A stretch of 64,000 bases of DNA from Caldisericota bacterium (GTDB taxonomy: Bacteria > Caldisericota > JANLFM01): assembly GCA_024655865.1 (NCBI GenBank), contig JANLFM010000002.1:108981-172980 (forward strand). The letters are read 5' to 3'. The translations under genes were made by a program, and so were the position numbers. Every line of letters begins with the position of its first letter. The stretch's first letter is position 1. Under the pieces are notes generated by a model that saw only the letters and a list, made by a program, of their open reading frames with translations, ran no database searches and was not told where the DNA came from. Below, in pieces: positions 34,070 to 42,523 of the stretch.

Positions 34070-34212
34070 TTTTCCCTCAATTAAAAAATCTTTGTATAAG
34101 AGTTTCTATATAAACCCCGGGGAAGACCCAGGGTCAACAAACCACAATTTTCACGCCCCATTACCATTAGAAAAAAGGGGCAGGCCCCCAATTATCTTTT
34201 TAAGGTTCAGCT

Positions 34213-35127
34213 CTAAAACACTCCCACAAAAAGCGAGAACTCCTTCTCCGGAGGGCCGCTTTCTCCCGCTTTGACATAGATTAGCTTCAAGGGAGTCTGG
34301 CCAGGGGAGACAGGAACGAACTTAAAGTTGAAAACCCCTGGAGCGCCCAACAATTCGGATTCCGCTTTGAAGGTGGGCTCACCTTCGATCTTGAGAATAG
34401 CACCATCGCAGGATTGAATCTCCCAGCTATAACCAGCAGAGGGATTTCCGGGAAGGGAAATTTCCAGCTCGTTTAAGGGCATAATTACATAAACTGCGCT
34501 CCCGGAATCCTCTTCCGAAAAACTGATCTTTCCTTCAGGTTCCAGGATTTTCACTTTCAGGGTAAACTCTTTGAGGGGAGGAACGCTCTCCCATGGCCTG
34601 AGGTAGATAAAGTCAAGGGTAGCCTCTCCGGCTTTACTCTGAGTGAGGAAGTTGAAGGTGAATTTCCCTCCCGCACCCACGACATTGGTCGGGGATTGAG
34701 TGGTGTAAATTGGCTCTCCCAAAAGTTTCAGGAGGTTCTGATCGAAATCCTTAACTTCCCAGGAGTACCCCGTGGTGGGATTTCCCTCAAGCACTACCGA
34801 GAAGAGCTGGGAATCTTTAGAAACAAAGAGTGTCTTTCCTGAGAACTCCTCGTTCAACGCCAGAGGATCGGCGATGCGCACCTCGTACTTGCTCTGATCC
34901 CAGGTGACGTTCTTTCCTAAGGCCTCAGAGATAAAGCGAATGGGAACGAAGGTTCGGCCATCGAAAATAAAGGGTTCCACATCGGAGGAAATCTGGTTTC
35001 CGTTCACCAGGATGGAAATGTCCCTGTAGGCTACCTCGATTTGCTTGTTTCCCGTGCTGGCTTCGACTAAGGCCGTGCCTGCAATCACCGTTACCAAGAG
35101 AATAATTACGGCTGTCCTCTTAATCAT
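34213..35127 (-). CDS. Secreted protein with copper-amine-oxidase-N-like domain and two chagasin-like (I42) domains
   Basis: The 304-residue protein has a signal peptide (VIILLVTVIAGTALVEA), a copper-amine-oxidase N-terminal-like domain at about residues 30-95 (ISILVNGNQISSDVEPFI, GRTFVPIRFISEALG, VTWDQSKYEVRI), then two chagasin-type domains. Each chagasin unit shows NP(T/S)(T/A)GYSWE and a later YLRPWESVPPLKEF or YVKAGESGPPEKEF loop, the three-loop wedge that blocks papain-like cysteine proteases. The doublet suggests a surface protease inhibitor. The RPWE-type loop is degenerate in the second unit (KAGE). Confidence 0.87.
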   Translation of the reverse strand: MIKRTAVIILLVTVIAGTALVEASTGNKQIEVAYRDISILVNGNQISSDVEPFIFDGRTFVPIRFISEALGKNVTWDQSKYEVRIADPLALNEEFSGKTLFVSKDSQLFSVVLEGNPTTGYSWEVKDFDQNLLKLLGEPIYTTQSPTNVVGAGGKFTFNFLTQSKAGEATLDFIYLRPWESVPPLKEFTLKVKILEPEGKISFSEEDSGSAVYVIMPLNELEISLPGNPSAGYSWEIQSCDGAILKIEGEPTFKAESELLGAPGVFNFKFVPVSPGQTPLKLIYVKAGESGPPEKEFSLFVGVF

Positions 35128-35205
35128 TTTTTCACCTCTTTCATCAAGTTAACTATTTGACGATTTAAGGATCTGGTAGTTCCAGCTCGTTGTTCTGAAG
35201 AGCTT

Positions 35206-35698
35206 TCAAAGTGATCCTTTTACTCGAAGGAGTTCCGCCGCCTTTCTTGTCGCAAATTTCACTCGCTCCACACACTGGTAATCGTGAACGATAGCGAAAT
35301 ACTCTTTCAAGCCCTCCGGGGTCTTCAGATCTAAGCCCGTAAGCTCGCGACAATTCATGTGACCAAACCTCTCCTGAAAGGCTCGAAGGTAATCGCTCAT
35401 AAGATTCCAGACCTGCTCCGGGCTCTCTTCCTTTTTGTCCCTGCCAGACTTAATTCCCATAATCAGAGCCAGCCGGAGGCAGACCCGCAAAGAAGGCCGT
35501 TCAGACTGACTCCTGCCCCAATCGCCATGGCAATTCTGGGAATCAGGTCGGAGCGAACTTAAAAGTATTCCGAAAGGGCAAGGAGCACGCTTCGGTGCAA
35601 TTATAAGGTCTTCCCTCGGGGAAATTAGCCGGTCTCTGACAAAAATACTGGACCACCTTTTCCTCCAGCTCCTTTAACGAAACGGAAGATTCTCCCAC
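35206..35698 (-). pseudogene. C_GCAxxG_C_C-family redox protein, broken by frameshifts
   Basis: Three pieces in three minus-strand frames add up to one protein of the C_GCAxxG_C_C family. Piece 1 starts at a GTG (35698) behind an AGGAGGT site and runs ELEEKVVQYFCQRPANFPEG to YNCTEAC. Piece 2 continues LLALSEYF, an in-frame stop, then LIPRIAMAIGAGVSLNG and LLCGS. Piece 3 is ALIMGIKSGRDKKEESPEQV to MNCRELTGLDL and YQCVERVKFATRKAAELL. At least two frameshifts and one stop separate them, so the gene is dead. The family is thought to be redox-active and often linked to selenium or electron transfer. Confidence 0.75.
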
Positions 35699-35797
35699 CG
35701 CTTTTACACCTCCTGTTTTTGTTCTTAGTCTAAGGCTTTTGCGGAAATTGTCATACAAACCCTCGACAGCAGGGGGCAAATGGGGGACAATTAATCA

Positions 35798-36856
35798 ATG
35801 GATACAAATCAAATCATTAAAGATTTACTCTCAAGTTCTTCGCCCTCTATTCGTTACCGGTTACGCAAGGAAGTCTTAGGGTTCGATCCCTCATGCGAGG
35901 AGATGCAGGAGCTTCAAAAGGAAATCCTTCAGGAACCTCTTGTAGCCAGAACCCTTCGGCTGTTTCAGCCAGAAGGCTTTTCTGGCTCTCATTACCATTC
36001 TAACGGTCTGAAACCGGGGGAGGAAGCTTTAGAAGTTTCTTTGCGGATTCTTTTCGAGAAAGGAGTTGAACCCGACCATTCTGACTTGGAAAAGGCTCTG
36101 AGGGACCTCGAGGAAGGACCACCATTCTACGACAGGGAAATCCACCGCATCGGTGGATTTTTGGATAAAAGTGGCCTGGGGGGTTCCTCCTTGATCCGCG
36201 CCTACCTCCTCGCTCGAGGGGGAAAAGAGGAGTCTCCCATTGTCCAGGAAGAAATCCGGAACGCGGTGGAGGTCTTCCGTTGGGTAAGAGGGGTACACAG
36301 CATAAAAGAGGTGGCAGAAGAATACAGGGACAGGTTGGTCTTCCGTCCCAAAGCCCTCTGGCCCGGGATCTACCATTTTCGCCTTCTGGCTTACAGTTCA
36401 AGCTGGCGCAGCGAAGAAAACTGCGCCCTTGTGGCCGAAGCTGTGGAGAACTTGATCCAGCTTTCCCCGCTTCCTTTCATCTATTTAAAAGTGGGATCCC
36501 AGTTCGTCGCTCCTGCCACAGTCTTCGCTCTGGATCTCGTCTGCGATTTAAGCAAGCTCGACGAGCCGGGTTGGGCGCACTGGTTTGAGCGAAGCGAACT
36601 TCTTTCCCGAATGGGCGTTTTCGGCATCGTCCCTCAACTTGAAGAACAAAAAGAGGAACTTCTAAAGATAATCTTTACCGGGTACGAGGTCTTTCAGCAT
36701 TTTCAGTCTCACCGCTCGTGGACAATCTGGTCGGCTTACAGCGGGCTCGCACTGGAGCCGGACTGGCGCTCAAAAGAGGCTAGGACAAGGGACGCCCTTT
36801 TTAGAAGTCTTCTCGTGCTTCATTTTTCCGGATCGTTTTTAAGCGCAGAGGTTTAA
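35798..36856 (+). CDS. Hypothetical alpha-helical protein, terpene-cyclase-like toroid
   Basis: The 352-residue protein is mostly helical. Its N-terminus (QIIKDLLSSSSPSIRYRLRKEVLGFD) has the same layout as that of the protein at 56523 (LITWLLEGSPWVQYRTRLDLL), and both show regularly spaced helices and Gly-containing turns like the alpha/alpha-toroid of prenyltransferase/terpene-cyclase-like proteins. The characteristic QW motifs or catalytic Asp motifs of cyclases are not seen. I cannot assign a function. The upstream bases lack a strong Shine-Dalgarno sequence (gggggacaatta). Confidence 0.6.
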   Translation: MDTNQIIKDLLSSSSPSIRYRLRKEVLGFDPSCEEMQELQKEILQEPLVARTLRLFQPEGFSGSHYHSNGLKPGEEALEVSLRILFEKGVEPDHSDLEKALRDLEEGPPFYDREIHRIGGFLDKSGLGGSSLIRAYLLARGGKEESPIVQEEIRNAVEVFRWVRGVHSIKEVAEEYRDRLVFRPKALWPGIYHFRLLAYSSSWRSEENCALVAEAVENLIQLSPLPFIYLKVGSQFVAPATVFALDLVCDLSKLDEPGWAHWFERSELLSRMGVFGIVPQLEEQKEELLKIIFTGYEVFQHFQSHRSWTIWSAYSGLALEPDWRSKEARTRDALFRSLLVLHFSGSFLSAEV

Positions 36857-37096
36857 ATACCTCTTTGTTAAAGCCTACTCTCCAAAAGTGAGGCTTAGCA
36901 AGCTCTCTACCTTTAAGGAACTGGTTCCCGAAGGCCAGGTTATAGAAGGCTGAGTTCCCGGATTTTTCCTGAAGAAGATTATATAAGTTTCCCATTTAGG
37001 CAGGGCGCGGGCTGATCAGTCTTTGCCAAAGGGAAATCCACGGTCTTCCTTTAATTGCCCCATTTTTTTAAAATTGCAAAAACTGGAGGCGATAAG

Positions 37097-37798
37097 ATGA
37101 GGAAAATTATCATTGAGGATCAAGTTTTCCAAATGTTCCCCAATTTCAAAAGGGGGTTGGTAATCGTGTGGAATATGCAAAATCACAGCTCCCACTCTGA
37201 GATCGAGGAAATGCTGGAAAATCAGAGAGCTCTTCGACAGGACTGTCCTTTAGACCATGACTTCATCATGGCCTGGGATGAAATGCACAGGAAATTCGGT
37301 TCCAATCCCAACAAGTTTCCTCCCTCCATAAAGTCCCTGATTAAAAGAGCACAGAGAGGCGACAGGATACCCTTCATCAATTCCGCGGTAGCGCTCTTCA
37401 ATTACATCTCGCTGAAACACTTACTTCCCTGCGGAGGAGACGACGTAGATACAATAAAGGGCAACCTCCGATTGGGCATCGCCCAGGGAGATGAAGTATT
37501 TATTCCTCTGGGGGGATCAGAAAGCGAGCATCCGGTCCCGGGAGAGATCATCTACTATGACGATCAGACCAAAAACGTGATGTGCCGCAAATGGAACTGG
37601 CGCAACGGGGACTTCTCCAAAATTCTGGAAAACACCAGGAAGGTCGTAATCAACGTGGATGGAGCAGAGAGGATTCCTGAAAGCAAGGTCATTGAAGCGA
37701 GGGACGAGCTTGCCAGGCTGCTTCAGGAAAAATGCTCGGCGGTTGTCTCCACGGACCTTTTAAGCGGGGAAAAACGAGAATTAAAGGTTGATCTATAA
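37097..37798 (+). CDS. B3/B4-domain protein (PheRS beta-like tRNA-editing fold)
   Basis: The 233-residue protein is a stand-alone B3/B4 domain, the fold that in phenylalanyl-tRNA synthetase beta removes misacylated tyrosine. Recognisable stretches are NFKRGLVIVWNM, WDEMHRKFGSNPNKFPPSIKSLIKR, IPFINSAVALFNYISLKHLLPCGGDDVD, and PGEIIYYDDQTKNVMCRKWNWRNGD. Such proteins are proposed trans-editing or sugar/amino-acid-binding factors. The ATG at 37097 is chosen because a Shine-Dalgarno site (tggaggcgat) lies just before it; an upstream start at 37055 has none. It is adjacent to, and may belong with, the racemase cluster that follows. Confidence 0.82.
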   Translation: MRKIIIEDQVFQMFPNFKRGLVIVWNMQNHSSHSEIEEMLENQRALRQDCPLDHDFIMAWDEMHRKFGSNPNKFPPSIKSLIKRAQRGDRIPFINSAVALFNYISLKHLLPCGGDDVDTIKGNLRLGIAQGDEVFIPLGGSESEHPVPGEIIYYDDQTKNVMCRKWNWRNGDFSKILENTRKVVINVDGAERIPESKVIEARDELARLLQEKCSAVVSTDLLSGEKRELKVDL

Positions 37799-37859
37799 GA
37801 ACGTGTTGGGCAATGTTTTGCCCGAGAATTGACCTATCCTAACAAAGGGTCGGCTACGA

Positions 37860-38582
37860 TTATCGATTTGTGATCCTTGTTTTCTCAGGTGGCTTAAAAT
37901 AAGTAAGACGGCTTTGCTTTAAGCCCATGGCAATGCAGGTTTCCAGCATCTTCAATGCGGCAAAAGCAGGATCAATAACGGGAACATCGAAACCTTCTTT
38001 AAGAAGTCTCTTTTGAACAGAAGATGCAATGCCCACCATTCCGGTGCAACCGAGAATAAAGACGTGGGGATCATCCTCCCGTATCGCCCTTAAGCATTGC
38101 TCTAAGATAGCCTCTTCTGACCTCCGTTTATCATTCAGCTCCAGCACGGGGATGTTCACCGGGCGAATACTTACCACTTTTTCCGAGAGACCGTTCTCAG
38201 AGACCTGATTGCGCAAAATAGGGACAAGCCCTTGAAGCACTGTTATTATCGTCATTCTCTGTCCCAGTGCTGCCCCTAAAAACATGGAAGGCTGAAAAGC
38301 CCCGAAAACCGGAATATCCACAAGCTCCCTGGCTGCTCTCACCCCTGGATCTCCGAAGCAGTCAATAAATATTCCCTGGAAGCCATCACCTTCTGCCTTT
38401 TGCACTTTTTCCAAGATGTAAGGGACAGCAATTGAAACATCGTATTCGCTTTCTATAGAGGCTGGCCCAAAGGCAATCTTTTCCACGCTTAATTCTGTTC
38501 CCGGGTTTACAAAGGGCTGGAGATCTTGAAGGACTTCAACTTCTGAGAGATCAATTATTGGTTCAATCACCTTTATTTTCAT
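37860..38582 (-). CDS. Asp/Glu/hydantoin racemase-family protein (paralogue A)
   Basis: The 240-residue protein belongs to the two-cysteine racemase superfamily (hydantoin racemase, Asp/Glu racemase, maleate isomerase). The first Cys is in GIFIDCFGDPGVRAARE and the second in FILGCTGMVG, both in the expected motifs. It begins MKIKVIEPI with a Shine-Dalgarno sequence (aaggcggt) before the ATG at 38582; the extra upstream residues in the longer frame are not needed. It is divergent from the M29/NicX-like gene over a 110-bp promoter region. It keeps the GCTGM form typical of hydantoin racemases, as does paralogue B at 45408. Confidence 0.88.
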   Translation of the reverse strand: MKIKVIEPIIDLSEVEVLQDLQPFVNPGTELSVEKIAFGPASIESEYDVSIAVPYILEKVQKAEGDGFQGIFIDCFGDPGVRAARELVDIPVFGAFQPSMFLGAALGQRMTIITVLQGLVPILRNQVSENGLSEKVVSIRPVNIPVLELNDKRRSEEAILEQCLRAIREDDPHVFILGCTGMVGIASSVQKRLLKEGFDVPVIDPAFAALKMLETCIAMGLKQSRLTYFKPPEKTRITNR

Positions 38583-38610
38583 CTTTACCGCCTTTTTAAA
38601 CAAATTTTGC

Positions 38611-38639
38611 TTGACTTGTCGGAGGAAACAAAAAATAAT
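38611..38639 (+). promoter_or_regulatory. Promoter of the rightward catabolic operon
   Basis: TTGACT (38611-38616), 17-bp spacer, AATAAT (38634-38639): each is a 5/6 match to the sigma-A consensus. The first gene of the operon starts at 38693. The -35 lies 28 bp from the divergent racemase start. Confidence 0.65.
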
Positions 38640-38692
38640 CTAAAAACATATTTTAACATTCTTGGACAAGGAGGGAATAAAAAGGAAAATTC

Positions 38693-39736
38693 ATGGATCA
38701 GTTTTTTTATGAATTTGAGCTCGGGAAAGCAGCAGACATTCTTTGCCGGGAGTTATTTAAATTGAAAGATGGTGAATGCCTGGCAATCACAGCCGATACC
38801 GAAAGCGACATGAGGATAGTAAACGCCACCGCCAGAGCAGCGTTTTCTTGCGGGGCCAAACCCTTAGTTCTGATCAATGCAGCACCTCTCGGGGTTAGCA
38901 AAGACGCAGACAAAGACCTACCATTGGAGGCGCTTACTGCCGTACTTACATCGGTGGATGCTTGGGTTGAGTATAACAATAAGTGGCTTTTGTACTCCAC
39001 ACCTTATGAGATCGCTTTCCGAGAAAATAAAAAATTACGCCACCTTGCACTGGCAGGGATGAATGTAGACATGATGGTGCGTTGCATCGGCAGGGTCAAC
39101 TATCCTGTCTTGCGCCAGTTCCAGGAGAAAATCGCAGAATTAACCGGAAAAGCAAGCCATGTTCGCATAACTACCCCCGCCGGAACGGATGTAGAATTTG
39201 AAAACTATCCGGATCAGAAAATTGTCTTGGAATTAGGTTACGCAGATACTCCAGGTTCTCATATGATGTCAGGGCAAATTGGCTGGATGCCTAAATTAGA
39301 GACTGTTAGCGGGACGATAGTATTTGATGGTTCGGTAAATCCACCATTGGGCCTTCTTAGGGAACCCATCTCCTTAACCATTAAAAATGGGGAGATCGTG
39401 AAGGTAGAAGGGGGATGGGAAGCAAAAGAATACGAGCACTGGCTCAAGTCTTTCAATCACCCCCAAATGCTAAAGTTAGCGCATGTCGATTATGGTTTTA
39501 ACCCTGGAGCCAGATTAAGTGGCAATTGTGTCGAGGACGAAAGAGTTTGGGGGGCAACCGAGTGGGGCATTGGGTACATCGGACAATTTTTTATTCCGGA
39601 AGGAGTGTATGCTCCCTCACATTCCGATGGCATTTGTTTGAACAGCTCAGTATGGTTGGATGAAAAACAAATTATGAGACAAGGCGAGCTGTTGGAACCC
39701 GAGCTCGAAAAGCTGGCGAAAAAACTTGGGAAATAA
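38693..39736 (+). CDS. M29 aminopeptidase/NicX (2,5-dihydroxypyridine dioxygenase)-fold metalloenzyme, copy 1
   Basis: The 347-residue protein belongs to the family that includes aminopeptidase T-like M29 enzymes and the nicotinate-pathway dioxygenase NicX. Metal ligands are readable by analogy with NicX (two His and one Asp): LAHVDYGFNPGARLSG supplies the first His and APSHSDGICLNSSVW the HSD pair. It also has VRITTPAGTDVEFENY and PGARLSGNCVEDERVWG. The protein is a near twin of the product at 50751, sharing stretches such as NNKWLLYSTPYE and GSVNPPLGLL. A hydrolase acting on small amides is more likely than an O2-using dioxygenase in an anaerobe. It opens the rightward operon. Confidence 0.82.
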   Translation: MDQFFYEFELGKAADILCRELFKLKDGECLAITADTESDMRIVNATARAAFSCGAKPLVLINAAPLGVSKDADKDLPLEALTAVLTSVDAWVEYNNKWLLYSTPYEIAFRENKKLRHLALAGMNVDMMVRCIGRVNYPVLRQFQEKIAELTGKASHVRITTPAGTDVEFENYPDQKIVLELGYADTPGSHMMSGQIGWMPKLETVSGTIVFDGSVNPPLGLLREPISLTIKNGEIVKVEGGWEAKEYEHWLKSFNHPQMLKLAHVDYGFNPGARLSGNCVEDERVWGATEWGIGYIGQFFIPEGVYAPSHSDGICLNSSVWLDEKQIMRQGELLEPELEKLAKKLGK

Positions 39737-39820
39737 GGCATTTGATCCTGGCGGAAAGTGTTACGTTTAAACTTCTATCTATGTTACTATTTGTGAAACC
39801 TAATAAGGGGAAAGGAGGCT

Positions 39821-41434
39821 ATGATGAAGCAAATTAAGCAAGTAATGGTATTAATTGCGGGGCTTTTAGCTCTGGCGGTTTCCGTAACAGCCTGTGGTCC
39901 TGGCGCTTCTCCTACTCCCACCGGCACAGGCTCGCCCACTCCTTCTACTACTTCAATGCCTCAGGTTGCTGTGGTAGCGCTGCTTTCTATTCCGGTAACG
40001 GACTGGGACCCGGCAGTGGAGTTTTCAAACGGAGTAATGATCTTGCACAATGTTTATGAAACCCTTCTGCGCTACGAACCATTGGAGGATACTTTTACTC
40101 CTGTTTTGGCCACAGATTACACTCATAGCGATGATGGTCTGACCTGGACTTTTCACATCAGGCAGGGCGTTAAATTCCATGATGGAACCGAACTTAATTC
40201 CGAAGCAGTTAAATTTTCTATTGAGAGGACAATCAAGATCGGCAAAGGAGCTGCATTTATTTGGGATCCTGTCGATAAGATTGAGACGCCTGATAAATTA
40301 ACCGTTGTCTTCAAATTGAAGTACCCAGCTCCCATGGACTTGATCGTTTCTTCCGCCTATGCGGCTTTTATTGTTTCTCCCGCCGCTGCCCAGAGTAATC
40401 CCGATGACTGGTTCACCCAGGGTCACGAAGCCGGAACTGGTCCCTATAAGTTGGAAAGCCAAAAAATGGGTGAAGAGGTTATTTTGACCAAATTTGACGA
40501 TTACTGGAAGGGCTGGCAAGGTAAACATTTCGACAAAATTTACTACAAAAAGGTACCTGAGAACGCCTCCAGGCGCCAAATGCTGGAAAAGGGAGATGCT
40601 GATTGGACAATGGAACTAACCAGTGAGGACATCGAGGCTTTGAAAGCGAATCCCAATATCGCTATCGAGGTGAACTCGTCTTTTGAAAACCTGCTGGGAT
40701 TCTTCAATACAGAGAAGGAACCGTTAAACAACAAACTCGTTCGTCAGGCTCTCTCTTATGCTTTCCCTTATGAAGATGTGGTGAAATATGCCATGGGAGG
40801 GTATGCTGAACAAGCCAAAGGGCCGGTACCTAAGGGGCTTTGGGGACACGGAGACGATCTTTTCCAATACAACTACGATCTTGAGAAAGCCAAAGACCTC
40901 CTGGCCCAGGCAGGATATCCTGATGGAGGGTTAAAACTTCTTGCCACATATAACTCCGGGGATGAAACCGAGAAGAAAGTCTGCGAATTGTATAAATCTG
41001 AGCTGGCCAAACTCAATATCGAATTAGAAATCAGAGGCATGCCCTGGGAGACTCAATGGGAGCTGGCAAAAGCTACTAATCCAGATGACCGACAGGATAT
41101 CTTCTTTATGTACTGGTGGCCTGACGTAACAACCCCTTACACTTACCTGTTCAACCTTTACCATAGCCAGCCGGAAATAGTCTTTAATTTCAATTACATC
41201 AACGATCCGGAGCTGGATAAACTTATGGACGATGCTAACCTTCAGGCAGGTATTGATCGCGCCAAGGCTGCCCAGATGTTCGTTGAAGCGCAAAAGAAGA
41301 TTGTCGACGAGGCTTACGGCCTCTTTGTTTACGACAAGAATTACGTGCGCACTTTTAACAAGAGTCTGAAGGGATATAAGGATAACCCTTCTTATCCTCA
41401 CGTGATTTTCTTCTACGATTGTTATCGCGAGTAG
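39821..41434 (+). CDS. ABC transporter substrate-binding lipoprotein, Dpp/Opp (family 5)
   Basis: The 537-residue protein is a family 5 extracellular solute-binding protein. A lipoprotein signal peptide with lipobox VTAC is followed by a Pro/Thr/Ser-rich linker. The SBP_bac_5 signature is clear: YEPLEDTFTPVLATDYTHSD, GLTWTFHIRQGVKFHDGTEL, GTGPYKLESQKMGEEV and KLVRQALSYAFPYEDVV. Two ATG codons stand together behind aaaggagg; the second (39824) has the better spacing. Relatives import peptides, nickel, glutathione or other small amides. It is followed by a 17-bp perfect hairpin and then the permease genes. Confidence 0.92.
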   Translation: MMKQIKQVMVLIAGLLALAVSVTACGPGASPTPTGTGSPTPSTTSMPQVAVVALLSIPVTDWDPAVEFSNGVMILHNVYETLLRYEPLEDTFTPVLATDYTHSDDGLTWTFHIRQGVKFHDGTELNSEAVKFSIERTIKIGKGAAFIWDPVDKIETPDKLTVVFKLKYPAPMDLIVSSAYAAFIVSPAAAQSNPDDWFTQGHEAGTGPYKLESQKMGEEVILTKFDDYWKGWQGKHFDKIYYKKVPENASRRQMLEKGDADWTMELTSEDIEALKANPNIAIEVNSSFENLLGFFNTEKEPLNNKLVRQALSYAFPYEDVVKYAMGGYAEQAKGPVPKGLWGHGDDLFQYNYDLEKAKDLLAQAGYPDGGLKLLATYNSGDETEKKVCELYKSELAKLNIELEIRGMPWETQWELAKATNPDDRQDIFFMYWWPDVTTPYTYLFNLYHSQPEIVFNFNYINDPELDKLMDDANLQAGIDRAKAAQMFVEAQKKIVDEAYGLFVYDKNYVRTFNKSLKGYKDNPSYPHVIFFYDCYRE

Positions 41435-41445
41435 TTGAGTAAAGA

Positions 41446-41481
41446 CACCCTGGCGGAAGGCAGTTGCCTTCCGCCAGGGTG
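41446..41481 (+). promoter_or_regulatory. Perfect 17-bp stem-loop between binding-protein and permease genes
   Basis: CACCCTGGCGGAAGGCA is followed by a 2-base loop and its exact complement. There is no T run, so it is not a standard terminator. Hairpins at this place in ABC-importer operons commonly protect the binding-protein mRNA from 3' decay and lower read-through into the permease genes; that role here is inference. Confidence 0.8.
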
Positions 41482-41496
41482 GAAAGAAAACCCAAA

Positions 41497-42507
41497 ATGC
41501 TTAAGTTCATTCTCAAGAGACTGGCCTTAGGGGTATTAGTAATTTTAGGGGTTGTGATCGTCACTTTCATCATGACTCGTGTTGTGCCCTCTAACCCGGC
41601 AGCCCAATGGGTAGGGCCTAGAGCTACTCCCGAACAAATTCAGGCAGCGAAAAGGGAGCTAGGATTAGACCAACCTCTGTATATCCAATTGGGCATTTAC
41701 ATCAAAAATCTTTTCACAGGAAACCTTGGCAAATCACTGAAAACCCACCAGCCAGTTATTGAGGAGCTAAAAAACTATTTACCCGCAACAATTGAGCTGG
41801 TATTGCTTTCCACTGTTATTGCAGCGCTTATAGGACTCCCGTTAGGAGTCATTTCAGCGAAGAAGAAAGATCGCTGGTTAGACCATTTTTCCCGATTTTT
41901 CTCTGTGGGTGCGGTTTCCCTTCCTACATTCTGGGTGGGGTTATTTCTCCAGCTTATTTTTTACAGATGGCTAGGGGTGCTCCCCCTGGGAGGAGAATTG
42001 AGCACAAATATTAAGCTTTTTTATCAGGTTCCCCATGTTACGGGTTTTCTTCTTTTAGATAGCTTGATCACGGGAAACATGGTCATATTCAAAGATGCTC
42101 TACTTCATTTTATTTTGCCCGGGATTACGGTAGCTCTTTATCCAATAGGGCTTGTAGCGAGGATGACCCGCTCTGCTTTGCTGGAGATTCTAGGGGAAGA
42201 TTACATCAGGGCTGCGCGTTCCTATGGGCTTCCCGAGAGCACGGTGCTTTGGTCATACGCCTTGAAAAACTCTTTAGGCCCAACTATAACGGTTTTAACT
42301 CTCTCTATTGGGTACACCCTGACAAATACCTTTCTTATAGAGGCTATCTTCAGCTGGCCAGGGATTGGGTCATATATTGCTACCTCGATTCTCAGCTTAG
42401 ACTATCCCGCCATTATGGGAGTGACCATTTTTGCAGCTCTTGCTTACGTAGTTTTGAACTTAATTGCAGACATAATCATTGCTCTTGATCCTCGGGTCCG
42501 TCTATAA
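41497..42507 (+). CDS. ABC transporter permease, DppB/OppB type
   Basis: The 336-residue inner-membrane protein has six hydrophobic helices and the DppB pattern: MLKFILKRLALGVLVILGV start, VVPSNPAAQWVGPRATPEQI, RELGLDQPLYIQ, and the EAA-loop DYIRAARSYGLPESTVLWSYALKN that docks the ATPases. The ATG at 41497 follows the hairpin and a Shine-Dalgarno-like ggtggaaag; an upstream in-frame TTG (41464) would lie inside the hairpin and is rejected. It pairs with the next gene to form the heterodimeric channel. Confidence 0.92.
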   Translation: MLKFILKRLALGVLVILGVVIVTFIMTRVVPSNPAAQWVGPRATPEQIQAAKRELGLDQPLYIQLGIYIKNLFTGNLGKSLKTHQPVIEELKNYLPATIELVLLSTVIAALIGLPLGVISAKKKDRWLDHFSRFFSVGAVSLPTFWVGLFLQLIFYRWLGVLPLGGELSTNIKLFYQVPHVTGFLLLDSLITGNMVIFKDALLHFILPGITVALYPIGLVARMTRSALLEILGEDYIRAARSYGLPESTVLWSYALKNSLGPTITVLTLSIGYTLTNTFLIEAIFSWPGIGSYIATSILSLDYPAIMGVTIFAALAYVVLNLIADIIIALDPRVRL

Positions 42508-42523
42508 GGGAGTGAAAAAAATA

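Noticed and set aside
36801-36995. 64-codon minus-strand frame after the toroid-like gene
   Set aside because: No Shine-Dalgarno site, overlap with the end of 35798-36856, and no recognised pattern.
38693-39736. Assignment as nicotinate-pathway NicX dioxygenase with racemases as maleate isomerases
   Set aside because: Tempting because of family links, but no deformylase or maleamate amidase is present, and an O2-using step conflicts with the anaerobic gene content; left as a family-level call.
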